From NCBI GenBank assembly GCA_029983625.1, contig JASBZF010000042.1:1-13872 (forward strand): a stretch of 13,872 nucleotides of DNA, given 5' to 3'. How positions within the stretch are numbered: position 1 is the first letter of the stretch; every line of letters begins with the position of its first letter. Source of the stretch: Pauljensenia sp. (GTDB taxonomy: Bacteria; Actinomycetota; Actinomycetes; Actinomycetales; Actinomycetaceae). The notes beneath the pieces are model-generated. The model was not told the DNA's origin. It saw nothing but the letters and a program-made list of their open reading frames with translations, and did no database searches. Shown here one piece after another: positions 6,424 to 12,745 of this stretch. The position numbers were made by a program, and so were the translations under genes.

Positions 6424-7221
6424 ATGAACTCCTCATTGCACGGCATGTATCGTTTCGCACGCGCGGTCCTGCGTCCGATCATGACTCCGTGGGTACGTAT
6501 TGAAGCCACAGGGGAAGATCACATTCCCGAACACGGTCCGGCGATCCTGGTTTTTAATCACCTGTCCGAGGTGGATCCCCTGTGTCTGTGTTGGTTCTTT
6601 ATGAAGAGGAATATGCCGGTGCGATTCCTCGCGAAAAAATCATTATTCGATGTGCCGGTCTTTGGTGCCATTATTTCGGCGATGGGCTTAATTCCCGTTG
6701 ATCGCGAGGGCGATGCTGCGCGCTCTTTAGATGCGGCGAAAGAAGCACTGGCTCGTGGGGAAGTCATTATCATCATGCCGGAAGGGACCCTCACCCAGGA
6801 TCCAGACATGTGGCCGATGACTTTCAAAACCGGTGCTGCGCGCCTCGCCCTCGATACGGGAGCACCCATTGTGCCCGCCGCTCAGTGGGGACCACAAGAT
6901 ATTAAAGGTCCCTACACCTCCAGTATTGATGTGCGTCCAGGCCGCTCAGTTCGCTACACATTCCGCCCCGCCCTTGACCTTTCAGATGTGAGAACACAGG
7001 CCGGATCAGCAGATCGTGAAGCGGTAGCGACGGCCGTAGCGCGAATGCACCATGAGGTGCGTGCTGGCGTGGAGGAATTACGTGGAGTTTCTGCTCCTGA
7101 AACGATCTGGCAAGCGGGCACCCAATCCGGCCCTTGGTGGGAAGCAGAACTCAAAGAACGTGCCCGAAAAGAGAAAAAGACAGCGAAGAAAAAGCGCAAA
7201 GCAGACGAGGTGTCCCGCTAA
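6424..7221 (+). CDS. plsC: 1-acyl-sn-glycerol-3-phosphate acyltransferase (PlsC family)
   Basis: A 265-residue membrane-associated acyltransferase that would convert lysophosphatidic acid to phosphatidic acid. The catalytic HX4D motif is NHLSEVD (His46, Asp51). The acceptor-binding motif is PEGT (119-122), and a third block, GAPIVPAAQWG (146-156), also matches the family. I chose ATG 6424 over the upstream ATG at 6388, because 6388 lies inside the preceding gene and adds 12 residues unlike the family, whereas 6424 has a TANNNT box 7 bases upstream. The C-terminus carries a strongly basic tail (about 242-263, many Lys and Arg), probably contacting anionic membrane lipid or nucleic acid; this is inference. 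It lies 22 bases after the lipid kinase gene. Confidence 0.9.
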   Translation: MNSSLHGMYRFARAVLRPIMTPWVRIEATGEDHIPEHGPAILVFNHLSEVDPLCLCWFFMKRNMPVRFLAKKSLFDVPVFGAIISAMGLIPVDREGDAARSLDAAKEALARGEVIIIMPEGTLTQDPDMWPMTFKTGAARLALDTGAPIVPAAQWGPQDIKGPYTSSIDVRPGRSVRYTFRPALDLSDVRTQAGSADREAVATAVARMHHEVRAGVEELRGVSAPETIWQAGTQSGPWWEAELKERARKEKKTAKKKRKADEVSR

Positions 7222-7283
7222 ATCCGGCATTGTCGTAAGCTCTACCAAAGTCTACAGACACACTCGTAACAGTGAGGAAGACG

Positions 7284-7946
7284 CTACTTTTTAATATCAA
7301 TGACCATGCGCGCCGGATTTTCTAAGAACCCGACTTGGAACTCCCGCGGCTGATCCATGCCGACCACAATGTGCGTGGTGTCTTCAAAAGTACCGTCTTC
7401 ACGGACTTCCAGTGGGCCAACTGTAAGAGTATGAGGGCCCGTGTACGCTCCCTCAGCGAGTTCGGTACCCGTGGGCATGGCCGTACCGTTCACCATGAAT
7501 TCCAGAAATGCTGAACCTGCAACATCGAGCGCTTTCCCGCGCCCCTGTTCGACGGGAGTGTCAGGCCAAGCTTGGTAGTATCCGGGTCGGCCTTTGCCAC
7601 TGAACTCAACGACGATCCGGTAGAAGGAAGGATGCTCACCCACGCGCAGATCACTCAACACCATAGGGGAGTCAGTTGTGTGTGGGGCGAGCGCGTCAAG
7701 AGTCTTCACCCAGGCGTCACCATTGATGGGAGTCAGGGGAGCAGAATCAGCGCTTTGTGAAGCCTCCTGAGCTGCGGGGGACACAGCAGATTGCCCACTG
7801 TTGATGTGTGCGCTTTGATCTGTGTCCTGTGAAATAGCCGGAGTAGCTGAGGAGACGGAATCGTGCATCCCTGAGGGGGAACACGCCGTGAGGAATCCGA
7901 GGGGGACGAGGGCGAAAAGTGCTGCGCTGCGTCGGAGGTGAAACAT
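7284..7946 (-). CDS. AMIN-like domain lipoprotein
   Basis: A 220-residue secreted lipoprotein. The N-terminus has Arg5-Arg6, a hydrophobic core (residues 8-18) and the lipobox LTAC with Cys22 as the lipidation site. A Ser/Ala/Gln-rich linker (about 23-75) precedes a compact C-terminal domain (about 94-220) resembling the AMIN-like beta-rich domain of actinobacterial lipoproteins, with landmarks YRIVVEF, PGYY and the closing PARMVIDIKK. Such domains are thought to act at the cell wall, but no function is established. The start is set by AAAGGAG 6 bases upstream of the ATG; longer upstream reading is excluded because the signal peptide would be internal. The gene is convergent with plsC and divergent from gpsA. 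Confidence 0.88.
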   Translation of the reverse strand: MFHLRRSAALFALVPLGFLTACSPSGMHDSVSSATPAISQDTDQSAHINSGQSAVSPAAQEASQSADSAPLTPINGDAWVKTLDALAPHTTDSPMVLSDLRVGEHPSFYRIVVEFSGKGRPGYYQAWPDTPVEQGRGKALDVAGSAFLEFMVNGTAMPTGTELAEGAYTGPHTLTVGPLEVREDGTFEDTTHIVVGMDQPREFQVGFLENPARMVIDIKK

Positions 7947-7982
7947 CCTAGACTCCTTTGGGGTGATCTCGTCTCTTAGGAC

Positions 7983-7988
7983 TAGGCT
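7983..7988 (+). promoter_or_regulatory. -10 box (TAGGCT) for leaderless gpsA mRNA
   Basis: TAGGCT is followed by exactly 7 bases and then the gpsA ATG at 7996. There is no Shine-Dalgarno. This supports 7996 as the start rather than a GTG at 7963. Confidence 0.6.
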
Positions 7989-7995
7989 CTCACAC

Positions 7996-9027
7996 ATGAG
8001 TGCTGAACGGTCCTTCTTGCGCGCAGCGGTCCTTGGAACGGGAGCCTGGGGAACGACTTTCGCGCAGGTGCTCGCCGACGCGCGTCTTCGCGTACACATG
8101 TGGGGCCGTAAAGAAACGATCTGCGACTTCATCAACTCCGGTGAAAATCCGACCTACTTGCCCGGAATTGAACTGTCAGACATGATCTGTGCGTCCACCT
8201 CGTTACACGACACTCTTGAAGGTGCTGATCTTGTCGTTGTCGCCGTGCCGGTGCGGGCAATCCGTTCGACTCTGCGTGCCTGTCGAGATTTCATCGCCGA
8301 AAATGCAGTCTTCCTGTCCCTGTCAAAAGGATTAGAACTCGACACCCGCCTGAGGGTCGATGAAATCATCGCGGAGGAATCTGGAGCGGATCCTGCGCGG
8401 ATCGCTGTTCTTTCAGGACCGAATTTATCGCGTGAAATCGCTGAGCATAATCCGACGGCAACCGTGGTCGCATCGAAAGATACGGAACTTGCGGTGGCGA
8501 TTGCGAAAACTTGCCGGACGGATTATTTTCGTCCCTACGTTTCAACGGATGTCGTGGGCTGCGAGGTTGCAGGTGCGACGAAGAACGTGATCGCGGTTGC
8601 GATCGGTGCGGCAGAAGGAATGGGCTTGGGGCACAACACGCGCGCGACCCTCATGACACGCGGTTTAGCTGAAATGACGCGCCTGGGGACGGCGCTGGGA
8701 GCTGATCCGGAAACTTTCGCGGGATTAGCCGGTATCGGAGATCTCATGGCCACCTGTTCTTCGCGCTTGTCACGTAATTTCTCTTTCGGTCACAGATTGG
8801 GCGCGGGAATGAGCGTGACGGAGGCACTGTCTTTGTCTCCCGGAATTGTTGAAGGAGCGCATTCAGCTGAGCCGATCCTTCAGCTTGCTGAAGAACTCGG
8901 CGTGGATATGCCGATCACGGGTGCGGTGGTTTCAGTGATCCGGGACGGTGCAACGATCGAAGAGATGGGGCGGATGCTTTTGGATCGGCCTCAAAAAAAG
9001 GACGGGTGGAGGATTGACCTGCTGTGA
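7996..9027 (+). CDS. gpsA: NAD(P)-dependent glycerol-3-phosphate dehydrogenase
   Basis: A 343-residue cytosolic enzyme that reduces dihydroxyacetone phosphate to sn-glycerol-3-phosphate for phospholipid synthesis. The Rossmann dinucleotide motif is GTGAWG (14-19). Other family hallmarks are SLSKGLE with Lys111, SGPN (140-143), the catalytic lysine Lys196 in GATKN, and the C-terminal GLAGIGDLMATCSS with SRNFSFG. Length is typical. ATG 7996 puts the Rossmann motif at the usual distance from the N-terminus and matches the leaderless promoter geometry; starting at 7963 would add 11 residues that overlap the promoter. Its product feeds the same lipid pathway as the upstream plsC-like gene. Confidence 0.97.
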   Translation: MSAERSFLRAAVLGTGAWGTTFAQVLADARLRVHMWGRKETICDFINSGENPTYLPGIELSDMICASTSLHDTLEGADLVVVAVPVRAIRSTLRACRDFIAENAVFLSLSKGLELDTRLRVDEIIAEESGADPARIAVLSGPNLSREIAEHNPTATVVASKDTELAVAIAKTCRTDYFRPYVSTDVVGCEVAGATKNVIAVAIGAAEGMGLGHNTRATLMTRGLAEMTRLGTALGADPETFAGLAGIGDLMATCSSRLSRNFSFGHRLGAGMSVTEALSLSPGIVEGAHSAEPILQLAEELGVDMPITGAVVSVIRDGATIEEMGRMLLDRPQKKDGWRIDLL

Positions 9028-9074
9028 GGACGGGCGCGCGGAGCGTGCGACCGAGTATGACTGCCCGAGGGGTT

Positions 9075-9080
9075 TACGCT
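9075..9080 (+). promoter_or_regulatory. -10 box (TACGCT) for leaderless ddl mRNA
   Basis: TACGCT ends 7 bases before the ddl ATG at 9088, with only a T-rich spacer and no Shine-Dalgarno. Same arrangement as before plsC, gpsA and the ATP-grasp gene. Confidence 0.55.
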
Positions 9081-9087
9081 TTTTCTT

Positions 9088-10221
9088 ATGACATCGACTT
9101 CTATGCGTCGCGTCCTCATTGTGTTTGGGGGTCGTTCGAGTGAGCACGAGGTTTCCTGTGCGACGGCGGCGGGGATTCTGAAAGCTATCGATCGCACTCA
9201 ATGGGATGTCATTCCCGTGGGCATTACCCGTGACGGTGAGTGGGTTCGTGTCGCAGACGATCCTTCTGCTCTTGAATTACGTGACGGGCACGGCCAGTCG
9301 GTGACGGCGGGAGATTCGCGGGTCATTCTGACTTTCGGCGGGGCTTTGTTCCAACTTTCTTACGAGGGCGATCCTGCTTGTGGCGAAGCGAAAGTTCGTG
9401 ATGTGGAGAACCTGGGCAAAGTGGATGTGGTCCTCCCACTTTTACACGGTCCCTACGGTGAGGACGGTACGATTCAGGGGCTTTTCGAGATGATGAATGT
9501 GCCCTATGTCGGTTGCGGCGTGACTGCAAGCGCCATTTCTATGGATAAACATCTCACGAAGACGGTTCTGGCGGCTGCGGGTATTGATGTGGGGTCGTGG
9601 GAGCTGGTGACTCGCGTGGAATGGGAGGAAGATCCTCAGGCGGTGACGCGACGGATCGGCGCTCTCGGTTATCCGGTGTTCGTCAAGCCCTGCCGTGCTG
9701 GCTCGTCGATCGGTATTTCCAAAGTTGACAATGAGAGTGAACTTGCGGCTGCGATCCGTCAGGCGCAAAACCATGATCCCCGTGTGATCGTCGAGGCGAT
9801 GCTCGTGGGCCGTGAGATTGAATGCGGTGTTCTGGCTTCGGCTGTGTCGTCTCCTCGGACTGCGCCGCTTGGAGAAATTGAAGTTCCCGAGGGCGAGTTC
9901 TACGACTATGCGCTCAAATATGTGGATACGGAAGGCATTGGTCTGGTGTGTCCTGCGCGGATACGTCCTGAGCATGAGGTGTTGATTCGTCAGACAGCCG
10001 CGAAGGCGTTTGAGGCTTTGGAATGTGAGGGTTTAGCCAGAGTCGATTTCTTTTACGACGAGGATTCTTCACGGATCGTTATCAACGAGGTCAATACTTT
10101 GCCGGGCTTTACGCCGATTTCAATGTTCCCGCAAATGTGGAATGCGGCAGGTCTGGACTACACGAAGCTGATTGACACTCTTCTTGAAGAAGCCTTAGAT
10201 CGTCCCTTGGGGCTTCGTTGA
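9088..10221 (+). CDS. ddl: D-alanine--D-alanine ligase
   Basis: A 377-residue ATP-grasp enzyme that joins two D-alanines for the peptidoglycan pentapeptide; it is the target of D-cycloserine. Visible motifs are GGRSSEHEVS (14-23), HGPYGEDGTIQG (120-131), the ATP-binding KPCRAGSSIGIS (200-211), the YDYALKY stretch that contributes the omega-loop tyrosine, and NEVNTLPGFTPISMFP with the Mg2+-binding and phosphate-contacting residues. The presence of the tyrosine-containing loop supports D-Ala-D-Ala rather than D-Ala-D-Lac specificity. Length fits the long actinobacterial form. It lies 60 bases after gpsA but appears to have its own promoter, and it serves the same peptidoglycan pathway as murA. 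Confidence 0.97.
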   Translation: MTSTSMRRVLIVFGGRSSEHEVSCATAAGILKAIDRTQWDVIPVGITRDGEWVRVADDPSALELRDGHGQSVTAGDSRVILTFGGALFQLSYEGDPACGEAKVRDVENLGKVDVVLPLLHGPYGEDGTIQGLFEMMNVPYVGCGVTASAISMDKHLTKTVLAAAGIDVGSWELVTRVEWEEDPQAVTRRIGALGYPVFVKPCRAGSSIGISKVDNESELAAAIRQAQNHDPRVIVEAMLVGREIECGVLASAVSSPRTAPLGEIEVPEGEFYDYALKYVDTEGIGLVCPARIRPEHEVLIRQTAAKAFEALECEGLARVDFFYDEDSSRIVINEVNTLPGFTPISMFPQMWNAAGLDYTKLIDTLLEEALDRPLGLR

Positions 10222-10268
10222 ACACTTCCGGGGATGTGCCTTGCGGCCCATCCCCGGCTTGATCGCGC

Positions 10269-10274
10269 TATCGT
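10269..10274 (+). promoter_or_regulatory. -10 box (TATCGT) for leaderless ATP-grasp mRNA
   Basis: TATCGT is followed by exactly 7 bases and the ATG at 10282. No Shine-Dalgarno is visible. It decides the start in favour of 10282 over the upstream 10234. Confidence 0.55.
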
Positions 10275-10281
10275 GTTCTGT

Positions 10282-11199
10282 ATGACGACGAAGCCGAAGG
10301 TCACCCTCGTAACCTCATCTGCAATGCCGAATTTGTATCGTGGTGAGGAGGGGATTCTCGATGCGCTTGCGGAGCGCGGCTGCGATCCTCAGATTAAGGT
10401 GTGGAACGATCCACATGTTGATTGGACTGCCGCTGGAATGGTGGTTGTCCGTTCCGTGTCTGATTATCCGATCCAACGCGATGCTTTCCTTGAATGGTCC
10501 AAGCGGGTTCCGAGGATCTTGAATCACCCTGATATTCTCGAATGGAATTCGCATAAGACCTACTTGCGTTCTCTTGCAAAGCGCGGGCTGCCGACGATTC
10601 CGACGATCTGGATGGAGCCGGAGCAACAACTGTCGAAACATCAGATCCATACGCGCTTTCCCGCGTCGGGCGAGTTCATTGTGAAACCTGCGGTTTCTTC
10701 TGGTGTGCGTGATATTGGACGCTATACGACCGTATCGACGCAGCAACGTCAGGCAGCGATTACTCAGGTGAGGAACCTTCTTGACGAGGGGCGTGCGGTC
10801 ATGCTTCAACGTTATGTCGAAGAGATCGACACGCAGGGAGAAATTTCCCTTGTGTTTTTCAATGGTCTCGTTTCTCATGCTGTTGAAAAACGCGCGGTTC
10901 TTCATCCGGCTTCGGTGACCGAGGCGACCATGCATGAGGCGGTGGTCACAGCTGAACCTGCTGATACGGTTGCTTGGCAGTGGGGCGAGAAAATTAGACA
11001 GGTTCTTCACGCTTATGTGCGTGAGCGTCTTGGCCGTGATGAGCAGTTCCTTTTCAATAGGGTGGATATTGTTCCTGACGGTAAGGGATCTTTCCTCGTG
11101 ATGGAAGTCTCTTTAGTGGACGCGGACCTGTATCTTGGTGCAACCCCAGATGCTCTTGCCAATTTTGCTGACGCGATCGCGGTGCGTGCGCACTGGTGA
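10282..11199 (+). CDS. ATP-grasp enzyme, DcsG-like
   Basis: A 305-residue ATP-grasp protein. The N-terminal pre-ATP-grasp part has VVVRSVSDY (54-62) and RILNHPDILEWNSHKTYL (78-95). The ATP-binding core has FIVKPAVSSGVRDIGRY (132-148, Lys135), QRYVEEIDTQGEISLVFF (176-193) and SHAVEKRAVL (198-207). Metal-binding acidic residues are probably Asp262 and Glu275 (MEVSLVDADLYL). This motif order resembles the actinobacterial family that includes DcsG, the ligase closing the D-cycloserine ring, but most relatives have no known substrate. The start at 10282 follows a TANNNT-N7 box; starting at 10234 would add 16 unrelated residues. It begins 60 bases after ddl, which is intriguing given the D-cycloserine link, yet no other cycloserine genes are visible. 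Carboxylate-amine ligation is the safe prediction. Confidence 0.8.
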   Translation: MTTKPKVTLVTSSAMPNLYRGEEGILDALAERGCDPQIKVWNDPHVDWTAAGMVVVRSVSDYPIQRDAFLEWSKRVPRILNHPDILEWNSHKTYLRSLAKRGLPTIPTIWMEPEQQLSKHQIHTRFPASGEFIVKPAVSSGVRDIGRYTTVSTQQRQAAITQVRNLLDEGRAVMLQRYVEEIDTQGEISLVFFNGLVSHAVEKRAVLHPASVTEATMHEAVVTAEPADTVAWQWGEKIRQVLHAYVRERLGRDEQFLFNRVDIVPDGKGSFLVMEVSLVDADLYLGATPDALANFADAIAVRAHW

Positions 11200-11245
11200 T
11201 CTGCGCTGCGGCGACGCGCCTTCAGGGGGGTGAGGGGTACTGAGT

Positions 11246-11495
11246 GTGGAGATGATCCGTGCAGCTTTCGAAGAACTCGTTGCCGATGCTCTTGATGAGA
11301 TTCCTGAAGAGTTGTGGGCGCGTCTTGACAATGTTGTTTTTATTGTCGAGGACGAGCGTCTTCATGAATCCCACTCTCGCGATCTGTGAAAACGAAGGAG
11401 AGGTAGCCGAGGAAGTAAGGATTACGGTCTTCCATGAGGTCGCGCATTACTTCGGAATTGACGATGAGGAATTGCGTGAACTCGGTTGGTCCTGA
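11246..11495 (+). pseudogene. Zincin-like metallopeptidase family gene, frameshifted with central deletion
   Basis: The 5' part (11246-11389, 47 codons then TGA) encodes a sequence like the N-terminus of the actinobacterial metallopeptidase-fold family: AFEELVADALDEIPEELW, then DNVVFIVEDE. The 3' part, in another frame (from about 11364 to the TGA at 11493-11495), encodes its C-terminus with the zinc motif HEVAH and FGIDDEELRELGW. Family members are about 110-130 residues and carry a central LLGLYEG...LPDRITIYR-like region between these parts; that region, roughly 25-35 residues, is absent here. The break falls between about 11355 and 11370. A single deletion not divisible by three would explain both gap and frame change. 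Alternative starts are GTG 11246 and ATG 11252. A sequencing or assembly error could mimic this, though an error alone would not usually remove the middle. Confidence 0.75.
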
Positions 11496-11581
11496 GAGCA
11501 ACGGCTAGGATCATGCAGGACAAGTGGCGGGTACCACCGTCGTGGCTGTGTGGAGGATTTTCTCCTGCGCCGGATCTTTGC

Positions 11582-11587
11582 TAGAGT
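11582..11587 (+). promoter_or_regulatory. Possible -10 box (TAGAGT) for tRNA-His
   Basis: TAGAGT lies 28 bases before the tRNA 5' end, giving a short leader that RNase P could remove. The -35 at this spacing (TTTCTC) is poor. Confidence 0.3.
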
Positions 11588-11615
11588 TCTTTTCGTTGCG
11601 CGGCGCGTAACGATG

Positions 11616-11691
11616 GTGGCTGTAGTTCAGTTGGTAGAGCACCTGGTTGTGGTCCAGGACGTCGCGGGTTCGAGTCCCGTCAGCCACCCCA
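11616..11691 (+). tRNA. tRNA-His (GTG anticodon), CCA encoded
   Basis: Full cloverleaf by eye. The acceptor stem is GTGGCTG (11616-11622) with CAGCCAC (11681-11687). The D-arm contains AGTTGGTAGAGC. The anticodon stem is CCTGG/CCAGG (11642-11646, 11654-11658) with loop TTGTGGT and anticodon GTG at 11649-11651. The T-arm is GCGGG-TTCGAGT-CCCGT. The discriminator is C at 11688, followed by encoded CCA (11689-11691). The base before the acceptor stem is G (11615), giving the extra G-1:C73 pair that identifies histidine tRNA, so the mature 5' end is probably 11615. Confidence 0.97.
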
Positions 11692-11700
11692 CAGTTTCAA

Positions 11701-11731
11701 AACGTGAGTACGTTGGATTTTCCGTTTTTTC
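11701..11731 (+). terminator. Possible tRNA-His terminator
   Basis: AACGT (11701-11705) pairs with ACGTT (11710-11714) over a 4-base loop, followed by a T-rich tail including a six-T run (11726-11731). The stem is short and A/T-rich, so strength is doubtful, but position right after the tRNA fits. Confidence 0.35.
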
Positions 11732-11733
11732 TT

Positions 11734-11750
11734 CCGCGTCTTTGACGCGG
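11734..11750. repeat. Perfect hairpin (CCGCGTC-TTT-GACGCGG)
   Basis: Seven-base perfect GC-rich arms around a 3-base loop, lying just after the T-run that follows the tRNA rather than before one. On neither strand is the stem followed by a T-run, so it is not a standard intrinsic terminator. It may be a second-stage structural stop or a leader hairpin ahead of the FNT gene. Confidence 0.5.
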
Positions 11751-11857
11751 CCTCGCCCTCGTAAAAAAGAATGCCGAAGGCGATTCTGGCGATCTATGTG
11801 ACGTGAGGAAGACAACGCAAGTGGAGCGTAGAGGGATACCTCGGCGAAGATTTCACT

Positions 11858-12679
11858 ATGCTCAGCATCAGCGAAAATCTTGACTATCAATCCGTGTATG
11901 CCGTGACTCGCACGGGCGGCGCAGCTCGACCTTGGGCTTTCCTCGTGTCTTCGATGCTTGGAGGGGCTTATATCGGTATTGCCGACGTGTTCATGATGGT
12001 GGCGGCAGGTCCTTTGAAGGTAGCGCACAGCCCCTGGGCGCCATTGATTGCGGGTGCGGTATTCGGAATTGGACTGGTCCTGTGTGTTTTCGCCGGGGGA
12101 GAGCTGGCGACTTCCGCCATGATGACCTTTACGATCGGAGCGGTAAAGAAAACGATCACCTGGGGTAAGGCTTTTGCTGTTCTTTTTGCAATGCTTGGCG
12201 GTAACTTTCTGGGTTCTGTTGTGTTCTCGGCCCTTGTTTTCGCTTCGGGTATTGCGAAGGAGGGGAGCGGAGCCGGGCAGATGTTAGCGCTCATGATTGA
12301 GTCGAAGGGGCATTACGGGGCGGCGGAGTTGTTCTTTCGCGGTGTCTTGTGCAATATCCTCGTGTGTTTGGCGATTTGGATTGCGACTCGTTCCTCGAAT
12401 GAGATCACAAAAATGCTCGCAATGGCGTGGTGTTTGGCTGCTTTTGTGAGCTCTGGATTCGAGCATGTGGTCGCCAATATGACGACTTTTTCTCTTGGCA
12501 TCATGCACGGTGTTGAGGGGGGAACGCTGAGCGCGATGGCGCGTAATCTTGCTCTGGTGGGCGCGGGCAATATTGTGGGTGGAGCGGTTTTCGTTGCTGC
12601 CGCTTATCTTGCGATGCGTCCGACGGAGGACGCGGCAGCTCAAGCTCGTCTGGACTCGGGTGTCAACGCTGCCCATTGA
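11858..12679 (+). CDS. Formate/nitrite transporter (FNT) family channel
   Basis: A 273-residue inner-membrane protein with about six hydrophobic segments, the FNT fold that assembles as an aquaporin-like pentamer and moves small monovalent anions (formate, nitrite, hydrosulfide, lactate) with or against protons. Signature regions are GELATSAMM (81-89), FFRGVLCN (159-166), GFEHVVANM (200-208) with the central pore histidine His203, and NLALVGAGNIVGG (230-242). Length is typical. No partner gene (pyruvate-formate lyase, nitrite reductase) is in the window, so the substrate cannot be assigned between FocA-like and NirC-like use. The ATG has no clear Shine-Dalgarno; a small inverted repeat GAGG-GATA-CCTC (11831-11842) sits 15 bases upstream and could be a regulatory site. 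The last codon and stop lie inside a 17-bp tandem duplication. Confidence 0.92.
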   Translation: MLSISENLDYQSVYAVTRTGGAARPWAFLVSSMLGGAYIGIADVFMMVAAGPLKVAHSPWAPLIAGAVFGIGLVLCVFAGGELATSAMMTFTIGAVKKTITWGKAFAVLFAMLGGNFLGSVVFSALVFASGIAKEGSGAGQMLALMIESKGHYGAAELFFRGVLCNILVCLAIWIATRSSNEITKMLAMAWCLAAFVSSGFEHVVANMTTFSLGIMHGVEGGTLSAMARNLALVGAGNIVGGAVFVAAAYLAMRPTEDAAAQARLDSGVNAAH

Positions 12680-12708
12680 TTGACGTGATCTATTGATTGA
12701 CGTGATCT
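12675..12708. repeat. 17-bp perfect tandem duplication
   Basis: The unit ATTGATTGACGTGATCT occurs twice back to back (12675-12691 and 12692-12708). The first copy contains the TGA stop of the FNT gene (12677-12679). Each copy contains TTGACG, which resembles a -35 box. This looks like a recent slippage or duplication event. Confidence 0.9.
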
Positions 12709-12720
12709 ATTCACGTGAAT
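12709..12720. promoter_or_regulatory. 12-bp palindrome (ATTCACGTGAAT)
   Basis: A perfect palindrome centred on CACGTG, immediately after the tandem repeat and just upstream of the aldo/keto reductase. It may be an operator for a dimeric regulator controlling that gene. The proposed regulatory role rests on symmetry and position only. Confidence 0.4.
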
Positions 12721-12745
12721 GAAACGAAAGAATGAGAATAGAAGC

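Noticed and set aside
7963..7995. Upstream GTG start for gpsA.
   Set aside because: It would translate across the TAGGCT box and adds residues not seen in the family; ATG 7996 fits better.
9442..9975. 177-residue minus-strand ORF opposite ddl.
   Set aside because: Lies wholly within a strongly supported ddl gene; Arg/His-rich composition typical of an antisense shadow.
10315..11010. 231-residue minus-strand ORF opposite the ATP-grasp gene.
   Set aside because: Shadow of a conserved ATP-grasp coding frame; no family resemblance of its own.
10234..11199. D-cycloserine biosynthetic cluster.
   Set aside because: Only one gene resembling DcsG is present; none of the other pathway enzymes is visible.
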